Below, in pieces: positions 23,596 to 31,014 of a stretch of DNA of 40,150 bases. The position numbers and the translations under genes were made by a program. Source of the DNA: DAOTTI01 sp034437795 (lineage in GTDB: Bacteria; Chloroflexota; UBA11872; UBA12225). The notes below the pieces were generated by a model. It was not told the DNA's origin. It searched no databases and saw only the letters and a list, made by a program, of their open reading frames with translations. The stretch spans positions 1 through 40,150 of the forward strand of contig DAOTTI010000193.1 of assembly GCA_034437795.1 (NCBI GenBank), read 5' to 3'. Position 1 is the stretch's first letter. Every line of letters starts with the position of its first letter.

Positions 23596-23934
23596 CGACT
23601 CAAGTCCGGTCGATGCGTACTGTCAGATCCACTCTGCGGCCCCCTCTCTCAGTATGCGCAGTAGGCCAATGCCCCAAGCGGGTTCAGGGCATGAGCCCCG
23701 GCGGGGCCCAACGCCAGCCGGCATGGGGCTAGAGCGCCCAACCACCGGATGCATCTGCCCCGCCTTCCCTGTCAGAGGCCTTGTCGCACCGTCCTGCCAG
23801 GTATCCGCTGGCATGCTCGCGCCGCCCTGTCCATCGATGCCCGGCCGTCCTGTCCCGCACGAACGCACCAGCGCCTGCCTAAGCGGCGGGACGGGAACGT
23901 GGCGGCGGAACACGTTGCTTGCAGCTGGTGCCAG
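23596..23934. other. Gene-free spacer
   Basis: No motif-bearing reading frame, repeat copy or hairpin was recognised in this stretch downstream of the AsnC/Lrp gene. Confidence 0.4.
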
Positions 23935-24444
23935 CTACTGCCGCCTCGTGGCGCTCGACGCGGAGACCGTTAGCTGCACACTGGAGGTATCCGCAGGCGC
24001 TCCGATCACGCGCCGGTCGATCAGCGTGGAGAAGACGAGAGACGTGGTCGTGGACCCCAGGCGGGCCAGATGGCCAACGATCTGCTCCAGGTCACGCATG
24101 GAACACGCCGCCACCTTGACCACGAAGCAGTCCTCGCCGGTCACATGGTGGCACTCCAGGATCTGCGGCCGATCGCGGATCGCCTTCTCGAACGGACGGT
24201 GGTCGCCGCTGCGGCACCGCACGCGCACAAAGGCCAGGATGGGCCGCCCGAGCCGTTCGAGATTGAGCTCGGCGCGGTAGCCCTGGATCACCCCTCTCGC
24301 CTCGAGATTGCGCACCCGATCCGCCACCGCGGGGGCGCTTAAGGCCACGCGCCGCCCCAGCTCGGCAAAGCTGAGCCGCGCGTTCTGCTGCAGCTCCGCC
24401 AGTATGCGCCAATCGACGTCGTCAAGCTGCGAATCAATGGCCAT
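23935..24444 (-). CDS. Lrp/AsnC family transcriptional regulator
   Basis: From ATG 24444 it encodes 169 residues, slightly longer than the usual 150. Residues 1-65 form the AsnC winged helix: LDDVDWRILAELQQNARLSF, AELGRRVALSAPAVADRV and RNLEARGVIQGYRAELNLER. The rest is a RAM/ACT-like effector domain: ILAFVRVRCRSGDHRPFEKA, ILECHHVTGEDCFVVKVAAC and RDLEQIVGHLARLGSTTTS. Such proteins form octamers and respond to amino acids. It is divergent from a small membrane protein gene, with a 190-bp shared upstream region. A tail of about 20 residues after the RAM domain is unusual. Its place inside the glycan locus does not prove it controls that locus. Confidence 0.93.
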   Translation of the reverse strand: MAIDSQLDDVDWRILAELQQNARLSFAELGRRVALSAPAVADRVRNLEARGVIQGYRAELNLERLGRPILAFVRVRCRSGDHRPFEKAIRDRPQILECHHVTGEDCFVVKVAACSMRDLEQIVGHLARLGSTTTSLVFSTLIDRRVIGAPADTSSVQLTVSASSATRRQ

Positions 24445-24634
24445 GGGAGCAGAATACACCCGAAACAAAGGCGCAGCAAGCCCAGTGCCTTCGACATACC
24501 CTTCCGCGTTCAGCGCCGCCGGCGTATGGTGATGGTGAACATGACGTGGTGCATCCGGCATGCCCGTGCCCCGCTGCGCCAGATCGGCTCAGGCGCCACG
24601 CATCCGGCGGATGCGCCACGAAGGAGCACCTTCA

Positions 24635-24790
24635 GTGGAAGCGCTGCTGGCCATGGCTGTCTTGGTCGCGCCGCTGGCGCTGCTCGGGTTGCTCGCCCAC
24701 CTGTTCGGCTACGACAGCCGCGATGGGGTGGACAGTGACGAGTACCAGCGCCGGCAGGACTGGTGGTGGGGGCGCCGGGCGCACGGCTGA
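24635..24790 (+). CDS. Small single-pass membrane protein (51 aa)
   Basis: GTG 24635 follows AAGGAG (24621-24626) at 8 nt. The product has one membrane helix (EALLAMAVLVAPLALLGLLA), then HLFGYDSRDGVDSDEYQRRQ and a short Trp/Arg-rich end (DWWWGRR). The DSRDG-x-D-S-x-E segment resembles short hypothetical proteins of Actinobacteria and Chloroflexota with the same layout. Function unknown. It is divergent from the AsnC/Lrp gene. Confidence 0.6.
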   Translation: MEALLAMAVLVAPLALLGLLAHLFGYDSRDGVDSDEYQRRQDWWWGRRAHG

Positions 24791-24820
24791 TCCGGCTTCG
24801 TCAGATGTGGCGCCCTCACC

Positions 24821-24906
24821 TGGCCCTCGCCCAGAGGGAGAGGGGTAGCGCGCACCTGGAACGAGGCGGGTGGCAGCACCGTGGCCCTCGCCCAGAGGGA
24901 GAGGGG
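24821..24906. repeat. 25-bp exact direct repeat of family A type
   Basis: A 25-bp unit beginning TGGCCCTCGCCCAGAGGGAG occurs at 24821-24845 and 24882-24906, just after the small membrane protein gene and before the methyltransferase 3' end. Confidence 0.8.
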
Positions 24907-24932
24907 ACTGGTCGGTTGGCGGGAGGCGCCGC

Positions 24933-25805
24933 TCAGGCCGGTTCGCAGATGTAGACCTCGTGGCAGGGATGGTCTACAATCTTCAGGCCGACGCTGCGCA
25001 GCAGGGCGCGGCTGCACGACGGGTTCGGGATCCACCAGTTCGTCCGGTCGCCGGCGTAGGCGTGCTCAATGAAGTACAGGCGCGGAAAGCGCTCGTCAAA
25101 GAAGAGGTCCCGCTCGCTCAGCGGATAGTCCTCGGCAAACTCGGCGGCCTCCCAGGCGCCCCGCTCCATCGTCTGGAAGACGAGCCGACGCCGAACCAGC
25201 GCGGCCACCTTCTCCAGGGCGTAGAAGGGATGGCGCAGGTGGTAGAAGACGCCCATGAAGAGCACCAGGTCGAACGTCTCGCCCAGGCGGTCGACGTCGT
25301 AGACCTCCAGCCGGCGGAACTCGACGTCCAGGCCCAGGCGCTCGCGCGCGAACTCGGCCTGGCGCAGGTAGTGCGGATCGTGGTCGATGCCCAGCACCCG
25401 CGCGGCCCCGCGGCGCTTCATCTCAAAGGAGTAGAACCCGGCGTTGCAGCCGATGTCAAGCACCGTCTGGCCAGACAAGTCCCGGGGGATGGCGTGCTGG
25501 AAGTAGCGCCAGAAGCCGGCCGGAAAGTCGCCCAGCGGGTGGTCCGGCGCCGTCTGCACCTCCACCGTGCGCCCGTTGAGGGTGACCGGCAGACGCAGGT
25601 TGTGGAACCAGGGGCCAAGGCATTGGATCGCCTCTTGCAACGCGTGCGCGGCCGTGCCCGGCTCCAGCGCCGCGGCCGGTGCGTCGGTGGCGCGCCGGCG
25701 GCCGTGATCGCGGGGCGGCGGTCCGCCCACCGGCCCCAGCGACCGGGCCGGACCGACGGTGCCGGCTGCACCGGCCTCCCTGGCTTTTGCTTCCCTGATC
25801 GTCAT
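24933..25805 (-). CDS. CmoB-like SAM-dependent methyltransferase of a glycan-locus family
   Basis: This 290-residue protein starts at ATG 25805 (AGGA upstream). Residues 50-110 (ALQEAIQCLGPWFHNLRLPV, then DHPLGDFPAGFWRYFQHAIP) resemble the region before the methyltransferase core in CmoB-like enzymes. VLDIGCNAGFYSFEMKRRGA (115-134) is the SAM-binding motif I, GIDHDPHYLRQAEFA motif II, and FDLVLFMGVFYHLRHPFYAL the post-II region. The C-terminal ERDLFFDERFPRLYFIEHAY and RTNWWIPNPSCSRALLRSVG match what I recall of the TIGR04290 family, found beside CgeB-like transferases and epimerases. It probably methylates a sugar or glycan intermediate. The substrate is unknown. Confidence 0.88.
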   Translation of the reverse strand: MTIREAKAREAGAAGTVGPARSLGPVGGPPPRDHGRRRATDAPAAALEPGTAAHALQEAIQCLGPWFHNLRLPVTLNGRTVEVQTAPDHPLGDFPAGFWRYFQHAIPRDLSGQTVLDIGCNAGFYSFEMKRRGAARVLGIDHDPHYLRQAEFARERLGLDVEFRRLEVYDVDRLGETFDLVLFMGVFYHLRHPFYALEKVAALVRRRLVFQTMERGAWEAAEFAEDYPLSERDLFFDERFPRLYFIEHAYAGDRTNWWIPNPSCSRALLRSVGLKIVDHPCHEVYICEPA

Positions 25806-25849
25806 TGGTTCCTGCTACCGGCAACTAGCCTGGATGCTTCACAAGCGGT

Positions 25850-25980
25850 GCCCTCACCCCAACCCTCTCCCTGTGGGAGAGGGAGGCCCAGCGTCTTACC
25901 CCATAGCCCTTGACATTCCCCAACCCTCTCCCACAGGGAGAGGAAACAGCCCTCACCCTGACCCTTTCCCACAGGGAGAC
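25850..25980. repeat. Three family A repeats upstream of the methyltransferase gene
   Basis: Units of CCCTCACCCCAACCCTCTCC type with inverted repeats CTCTCCCtgtGGGAGAG (25865-25881), CTCTCCCacaGGGAGAG (25926-25942) and CCCTTTCCCacaGGGAGA (about 25960-25979). They lie between the minus-strand methyltransferase start and the epimerase end. Confidence 0.8.
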
Positions 25981-25997
25981 GGGACCCAGGAGACCGG

Positions 25998-26039
25998 CAA
26001 CCACTACTCGCTACTCACTACTCGCTACTCGCTACTCGC
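25998..26039 (-). repeat. GAGTAGCG repeat block (family B), minus orientation, supplying the epimerase stop codon
   Basis: On the minus strand this reads CGCGAGTAGCGAGTAGCGAG and then a GTAGTGAGTAGCGAGTAGTG variant. The TAG stop of the epimerase (26034-26032) is the first TAG in the repeat. Orientation follows the minus-strand gene. Confidence 0.85.
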
Positions 26040-27222
26040 GCCTGGCCGCCAGGCCGTGGGCGGCGAGCTCGCGCCGCGCCTGCTCGAAGCGATCCTCCAC
26101 CTTGCCGGTCTGCTCACGCACCCAGGCCACCAGCTCAGCCGCCCCTTGCTCGAAGGTGACCTGAGGCTGGTAGCCGAGCAGCCGGCGGGCGCGGGTGATG
26201 TCGGGGTAGCAGTGGCGGGTATCGCCCGGCCGGAACTCCCCCAGGATGTGCGGCGCCAGCCCCTGCCGGTCGGCGCCCATCTGCCGCAGCAGCGTCCAGG
26301 CTACATCCAGAATGCTGATCGGCCGCCCCGTGCCGATGTTGATGGGCTGGTAGTCCGCTTCGGCCCGTTCCAGCGCCAAGGCGTTGGCCCGCGCCACGTC
26401 GCTGGCGTGCACGAAGTCGCGGAGCTGCTGGCCATCCTCATAGATGGGCGGGGGGTTGCCGGCGAGGATCCGCGAGCAGAAGATGGCGCCGACACCGGTA
26501 TAGGGATTAGACAGCGCCTGGCGCTGGCCGTAGACCTGCCAGTAACGCAGCGCCACAGCGGGGATGCCATAGGCCTGCCCCACGGCCAGGAACATCTCCT
26601 CGTGGTCCCGCTTGCCGATGGCGTAGATGGAGAGGGGCTGCAGGGGCTTCTCTTCCGTGGTCGGCCGTGGCTCAACCGCGCGGCCGCAGCCTTCCACGGG
26701 GCAATACACCTGCCAGTCGCCACGGCGCAACTGCGCCAGGGGGCGCAGGCGGGGATAGACCGTGTTGTGGACGGGGCAGTGGTAGGCACCTTCGCCGTAG
26801 ATGGACATGCTACTCGCCACCACCATCTTGCGCAAGCGGTCACGCACCGATGGCGTGTTGACCACGGCGTCCAGCACGGTGGCGCCTCCCAGGCTGTTGA
26901 TCTCGGTGTAACGGCGGATCTCGTACATGCTCTGGGGCACGCCGACCAGCGCGGCCTGGTGATTAAGGTAGTCCACCCCGTCCAGCGCCCGCACCACCGC
27001 GTCACGGTCGCGCACATCCCCGACGATGAACTCTACATCCCCGGCGACGGGCGCGAGATACTCCGGTAGGCCGCCGGTCTGGCGCAAGCTCCCATGGACC
27101 TGGGGCTCGAGCGCATCGAACACCCGCACGGCGTAACCGCGCCGTAACAGCTCTTCGACGATGTACGAGCCGATGAACCCTGCCCCTCCTGTGACGAGAA
27201 CCTTGCCCCTGCTGCTACTCAT
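26032..27222 (-). CDS. NAD-dependent epimerase/dehydratase, dTDP-L-rhamnose 4-epimerase-like, with zinc-ribbon insert
   Basis: From ATG 27222 (GGGGAG 10 nt upstream) it encodes 396 residues of the extended SDR family. KVLVTGGAGFIGSYIVEELL is the NAD loop. The catalytic Ser lies in VASSMSIYGEG and the YxxxK pair in YAIGKRDHEE. Between them lies an insert of about 50 residues with CPVH and CPVEGCG, a likely zinc ribbon. This insert, together with RYWQVYGQRQALSNPYTGVG and FRPGDTRHCYPDITRARRLL, is typical of dTDP-L-rhamnose 4-epimerase (EC 5.1.3.25)-like proteins as I recall them. It would supply an NDP-6-deoxysugar to the glycosyltransferases of this locus. A start at 27255 is possible but has no RBS. 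Confidence 0.9.
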   Translation of the reverse strand: MSSSRGKVLVTGGAGFIGSYIVEELLRRGYAVRVFDALEPQVHGSLRQTGGLPEYLAPVAGDVEFIVGDVRDRDAVVRALDGVDYLNHQAALVGVPQSMYEIRRYTEINSLGGATVLDAVVNTPSVRDRLRKMVVASSMSIYGEGAYHCPVHNTVYPRLRPLAQLRRGDWQVYCPVEGCGRAVEPRPTTEEKPLQPLSIYAIGKRDHEEMFLAVGQAYGIPAVALRYWQVYGQRQALSNPYTGVGAIFCSRILAGNPPPIYEDGQQLRDFVHASDVARANALALERAEADYQPINIGTGRPISILDVAWTLLRQMGADRQGLAPHILGEFRPGDTRHCYPDITRARRLLGYQPQVTFEQGAAELVAWVREQTGKVEDRFEQARRELAAHGLAARRE

Positions 27223-27656
27223 GCTCGACTGTCTCCCCTCCCCCGAGGCCAGCAACGGCCACCCGCAAGTTTCATGCCAGGTTCGGCAAGCCTGTACCCG
27301 TGAGGGTCACGTCATATGGCCGTCGCTCGCACCGGCACTGGTCGCTGAGGCGGTCCGGGTCTACGCGGCCAGGCCCGCTCAGGCGGGCTCGACGGGTGGA
27401 GCCGGCTTGTGCCGGCCTGGCGTGCATCTTGTGGGTCACTTCCGCTGGACCTGGCCGTTGGCTCCCCTGCGGAGATGGTAAGACCGATGGCAGCTGACCC
27501 CGAGCCGTGCGGCTTCGTCCCGCGGCGGCGGTGCGGGCGTGCCGGCCTTGCGATTGTCTCCGGCGGCGGATGCTGCCCGATGGTGGCCTGGTTCTTGCTG
27601 GCATAGGGGGCGTTGATCTGCGTGCTGCCGGCCGGCACGCCGGCAAGCCGCCACTA
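27223..27656. repeat. Spacer with second copy of family E element (core 27434-27478)
   Basis: The 45-bp core is about 80% identical to 3397-3441 and in the same orientation. The flanks contain small hairpins such as GCCGGCCGGCACGCCGGC at 27629-27646. No gene is supported here; the frame upstream of 27657 lacks coding character. Confidence 0.5.
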
Positions 27657-28649
27657 ATGATACGCATGCCGGCGATGACGGCGGGCACGACCACCAGGAC
27701 GATGCAGGCGATGCTGCTCGCCGCGCCCGGCCAGTTTCGCCCTGGCGAGCGGCCGGTGCCTCAGCCTGGGGCGCCTGAGCTGCTGATCCGCACCACGGCC
27801 TGCGGGCTGTGCGCCAGTGAGCTGGACGTCTTTCTCGGCCGGAACCCCTGGCAGCAGTACCCGGCTCTCCTGGGACACGAAGGGGTCGGACGCGTGGTGG
27901 CGGTCGGAGCGGGGGTGACCGGGTGGCGAGAGGGCGACCTGGTGGCCGCGGCCCTGGCCGGGGGCTGCTACGCCGAGTTTTTCACCATCGACGCGGCCCT
28001 GGCGCTGCCGGTGCCGGCCGGTCTGGCCCCCCATCTGGCGCTGGCGGAGCCGCTCTCCTGCGCCGTCAACGCGCTGGCGGAGATCCAGGCGCGCCCGCAG
28101 GACCGCATTGTGCTGCTAGGGGCGGGGTTCATGGGCCTGGCGCTATTACAGCTCCTGCGCGCCACGGCGCCCCAGTGGCTGCTCGTCGCCGCGCGGCGCG
28201 CGGAGGTGCGCCGCCTCGCGGAAGCGCTAGGCGCCACGGAGACCTGCCGCCCGGAGATGGTCCAGGAGCGGGTCTGGGCGCTGACGAGCGGCGAGGGGGC
28301 TGACGTGGTGATCGAGGCCACGGGCGCGGAGCCGATGCTAGCTATCGCCGCGTCGCTGCTCCGGCCTGAGGGGACGCTGGCGATCGTCGGCTATCACCAG
28401 GGCGACGGCCGGCGGGTGCCGGTCCACGAATGGAACTGGAAGGCGCTGCGGATCGCCAACTGCCACGTCCGTTCCAGGGCGCGGATCGTCGACGGGGCAC
28501 GGCGCGGCCTGGCGCTGGCCGCCTCCGGCGCCTTGGACGTGACCTGCCTGGTCACGCACCAGTTTCCGCTCTCGGCGATCCAGGAGGCCTTCCAGACGGC
28601 AGCCGAGCGGCCGCCGGGCTTCGTCAAGGCCGTGATCGTGCCGGGATGA
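27657..28649 (+). CDS. Zinc-dependent medium-chain dehydrogenase (alcohol dehydrogenase superfamily)
   Basis: Several ATGs (27657, 27666, 27675, 27702) are possible starts and none has a strong RBS; family-like sequence begins at MQAMLLAAPGQFRPGE (27702). The catalytic zinc set is visible as TACGLCASELDVFLG (Cys) and LLGHEGVGRVVAVGAG (His-Glu). The NAD(P) loop is VLLGAGFMGLALLQLL. ADVVIEATGAEPMLAIAASL and GTLAIVGYHQGDGRR complete the coenzyme domain. The four-Cys structural zinc lobe of classical ADHs is absent. It probably oxidises or reduces a sugar or cyclitol intermediate for the glycan locus. It is divergent from the epimerase and 42 bp upstream of the third CgeB-like gene. Confidence 0.9.
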   Translation: MIRMPAMTAGTTTRTMQAMLLAAPGQFRPGERPVPQPGAPELLIRTTACGLCASELDVFLGRNPWQQYPALLGHEGVGRVVAVGAGVTGWREGDLVAAALAGGCYAEFFTIDAALALPVPAGLAPHLALAEPLSCAVNALAEIQARPQDRIVLLGAGFMGLALLQLLRATAPQWLLVAARRAEVRRLAEALGATETCRPEMVQERVWALTSGEGADVVIEATGAEPMLAIAASLLRPEGTLAIVGYHQGDGRRVPVHEWNWKALRIANCHVRSRARIVDGARRGLALAASGALDVTCLVTHQFPLSAIQEAFQTAAERPPGFVKAVIVPG

Positions 28650-28691
28650 CCTTCGCTAGTCCCTACTTCGTACGCGCTGCTCGGAGGCGAG

Positions 28692-29912
28692 ATGCGCTTC
28701 GTCTTCTTTGGGCTTTCCATCGCCAGCGCCTGGGGCAGCGGGCACGCCACCACCTACCGTGGCCTGATCCGCGAGCTGCACCGGCGCGGGCACCACAGCA
28801 CGTTCTACGAGCGCCGGACCGAGTGGTACGACAATAACTGCGACCTGCCCCAGGCCGACTACTGCGACATCCGGCGCTATCGCTCGTGGCCCCCGCCAGA
28901 TGCGGGCGAGGCCGTGGCGGCGGCGGACGTGGTGGTCCTGGGGAGCTTTGCCGGGGCCGGGTACGGCGACGGCGTGGCCATCGCCGAGTGGCTGCCGCGG
29001 AGCACGAAGGCCCTGCTGGTGTACTACGACATCGACACGCCCAGGACGCTGGCCGCCTTCCGCGAGAACGGGCGCACCCATTACCTGCTGCGGTCGCAGC
29101 TGGCGTACTTTGACCTGGTGCTCTCCTTTGCCGGCGGGCCGGTGCTGGATGAGCTGCGGCGCTGGGGGGCGCGGCGGGTGGAGCCGTTCTACTGCGCGAT
29201 CGACCCCGAGCTGCACCGGCCGGCCGCGCCAGTGGCGGAGTATCGCTGCGACCTCGGCTACATGGGGACGTACGACGCCACGCGCCAGGACGTAGTGGAG
29301 GAGCTGTTCCTGGCCCCGGCGCGCCTTTGCCCGCAGCGGCGCTTCGTTCTGGCTGGTGCGGAGTATCCGGCGGAGGTGCTGAGCCGGCTGCCGCCAAACG
29401 TCGCCCGCTACGTCCACGTCAACCCCCAAGAGCACGCCGCCTTTCACGCCAGCTGCGCGTGGGAGGTGAAGGCGACGCGCGGGCCGATGCGCCGCCTGGG
29501 CTGGGCGCCGTCGGTGACGCTGTTTGAGGCGGCCGCCTGCGGCGTCCCGCTGATCTCCGATCGCTGGCCGGGCTTCGAGCAGTTCTTCTCGCCGGGTGAG
29601 GAGGCTTTGCTGGCCGACACGCGTGACGACGTGCTGGCGGCGATGGAAGCGGGCGAGGCCGAGCGCCAGCGCATCGGCGAGGCGGGGCGCCGGCGCGTGC
29701 TGGCCAGCCACACCTACGTGCAGCGCGTGGACCAGCTGGAGGCGCTCCTTGCTGGCCTGGGCGCCGGCGCGGGGTCGGCGCGCCAGCGCGGGACCTCACC
29801 GGCACGGGCAGCGGGCGACGGGAGCGGCCGGCCGGAGGGCGGCGCAACGGTGCAGGGGCGTGGCGCGCCGCTCACGGTGTCGCCGCGTTCCCGCGTCGGC
29901 GCGTCCGGTTAG
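28692..29912 (+). CDS. CgeB-like glycosyltransferase (third of three)
   Basis: ATG 28692 with GGAGG 4 nt upstream gives 406 residues. It is a paralogue of the second CgeB-like protein: RFVFFGLSIASAWGSGHATT, YRGLIRELHRRGHHSTFYER, VVVLGSFAGAGYGDGVAIAE, LLVYYDIDTPRTLAAF, LVLSFAGGPVLDELRRWGAR, YCAIDPELHRPAAP, CDLGYMGTYDATRQDVVEEL, LGWAPSVTLFEAAACGVPLI and GFEQFFSPGEEALLADTRDD. The last 50 residues are Gly/Ala/Arg-rich low complexity and include repeat-like DNA (GCGTTCCCGCGTCGG). The GH-like gene follows 12 bp later. Confidence 0.9.
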   Translation: MRFVFFGLSIASAWGSGHATTYRGLIRELHRRGHHSTFYERRTEWYDNNCDLPQADYCDIRRYRSWPPPDAGEAVAAADVVVLGSFAGAGYGDGVAIAEWLPRSTKALLVYYDIDTPRTLAAFRENGRTHYLLRSQLAYFDLVLSFAGGPVLDELRRWGARRVEPFYCAIDPELHRPAAPVAEYRCDLGYMGTYDATRQDVVEELFLAPARLCPQRRFVLAGAEYPAEVLSRLPPNVARYVHVNPQEHAAFHASCAWEVKATRGPMRRLGWAPSVTLFEAAACGVPLISDRWPGFEQFFSPGEEALLADTRDDVLAAMEAGEAERQRIGEAGRRRVLASHTYVQRVDQLEALLAGLGAGAGSARQRGTSPARAAGDGSGRPEGGATVQGRGAPLTVSPRSRVGASG

Positions 29913-29924
29913 GGGGCGGCGAGG

Positions 29925-30809
29925 ATGGCGCTCCGTGCGATCGTGCTCTGGAACGAGCCGAACAACCTCTCGCACTGGGACTTTACGGCCGACCCGGAGT
30001 GGGCCATCTTCGCCCAGATGTGCCGGCAGGCGGCGGCCGCCATTCGGTCCGAGGCGGCCCACCTGCCGGTGGCGCTGGGCGGCATCGCCCCGCTGGACCC
30101 GGACTTCGTCGATCTGGTGATGAACCGCCACGGCCTGGAGCGCGCCGTAGACGCCGCCGGGATCCACGGCTACCCCTTCGACTGGCACCTGTGGGAGATC
30201 GACGAATGGCCCCAGATCATGGGGGCGCTACGGGCAAAGACCAGCCGGCCCTTCTGGGCCACCCAGGTGGGGATCAGCAGCTTCGGGGCGGAAGAGGTGC
30301 AGGTGATTGGCCTGCGTAAGACGCTGGCGATCCTGCCGCCGCTGGTGGACCGCATCTTCTGGTACTCGCTGTTCGACCTGCCGTTCCATAGCACGACCAC
30401 GTCGCGCCACAAAGAGACGGAGGGGAGCGCCTACTACCGCCAGTTCTACTTCGGGCTGCTGACCGAGACCGGCCGGCCCAAGCTGGCCGTGGCGCACTTT
30501 CCCCCGGAGTTCGGCATCTGCGAGTGGTTCCGGCTCAACGACCGCGCGAAGGTTGACGCGACCGTGTCCTGGCTCAAGCGCCTGGGGGTGCGGGCGATCC
30601 ATACCGGCCTGAGCTGGGCCGATTCTCATGTCCCCGGCGCCGACGACTTCTACGACTACCTGATGCGCGCCTTCGATCCCTTCGAGGTGACGGCCACGCT
30701 GTGCTTCACCCCGCCCAGCCGCGGCCGCCGCCCGCACCACACCAGCCCGCCGGTGGACACCGCCGAGTTCGCCGCCTTCTGCCGACAGGTCGTCAGACGG
30801 TATGCGTAG
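29925..30809 (+). CDS. GH39-like (clan GH-A) beta-xylosidase-type protein, permuted barrel order, Gln at the expected nucleophile
   Basis: This 294-residue protein has no signal peptide. IVLWNEPNNLSHWDF at residues 6-20 carries the acid/base Glu (E11) of clan GH-A. GIHGYPFDWHLWEIDEW (79-95) follows, then FWATQVGISSFGAEEVQ (110-126), where clan members normally show T-E-V-G with Glu as nucleophile; here it is Q114 (codon CAG). The C-terminal 90 residues (LKRLGVRAIHTGLSWADSHV, TLCFTPPSRGRRPHHTSPPV, DTAEFAAFCRQVVRRYA) look like the part that normally precedes WNEPN, which implies circular permutation. Homologues I recall from glycan loci are labelled beta-xylosidase. It may be a modified glycosidase, transglycosidase or binding protein. 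Confidence 0.82.
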   Translation: MALRAIVLWNEPNNLSHWDFTADPEWAIFAQMCRQAAAAIRSEAAHLPVALGGIAPLDPDFVDLVMNRHGLERAVDAAGIHGYPFDWHLWEIDEWPQIMGALRAKTSRPFWATQVGISSFGAEEVQVIGLRKTLAILPPLVDRIFWYSLFDLPFHSTTTSRHKETEGSAYYRQFYFGLLTETGRPKLAVAHFPPEFGICEWFRLNDRAKVDATVSWLKRLGVRAIHTGLSWADSHVPGADDFYDYLMRAFDPFEVTATLCFTPPSRGRRPHHTSPPVDTAEFAAFCRQVVRRYA

Positions 30810-30936
30810 CCGGCTTCGGCCGGGCGGACGGTCCTGGCCTGCGCCTCTTCGCCGATCAGGTGCGCCACGCCCAGCGCGGCCAGAAGGGGCGGATGGAAGC
30901 GCTCGACGCTCCATCGTCAGGCCGGGCCGCGTCGTG

Positions 30937-31014
30937 ATGGTCGATCGTGACGCGGCTCATGGCGAGGCTGCTACGGCCGCGATAGGCGCCCGCGCCAACC
31001 AGGGAGCAGCATGA
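30937..31014 (+). CDS. Possible 25-codon leader ORF overlapping the PRTase-kinase gene
   Basis: ATG 30937 opens a 25-codon frame (MVDRDAAHGEAATAAIGARA then NQGAA) whose TGA (31012-31014) overlaps the ATG of the next gene in ATGA, the classical coupling arrangement. Its start region (GTCGATCGTGACGC) resembles the start of the next gene (GTCTATCGTGACGC), so it may be a duplicated start instead of a true peptide gene. No strong RBS precedes it. Confidence 0.35.
   Translation: MVDRDAAHGEAATAAIGARANQGAA

Noticed and set aside
23246..24280. 344-codon plus-strand open frame
   Set aside because: Antisense to the AsnC/Lrp gene over its second half. The first half is Ser/Arg/Thr-rich with no recognisable motif.
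30808..30824. Terminator after the GH-like gene
   Set aside because: CCGGCttcgGCCGG has a 5-bp stem only and no T-run. Too weak to call in GC-rich DNA.
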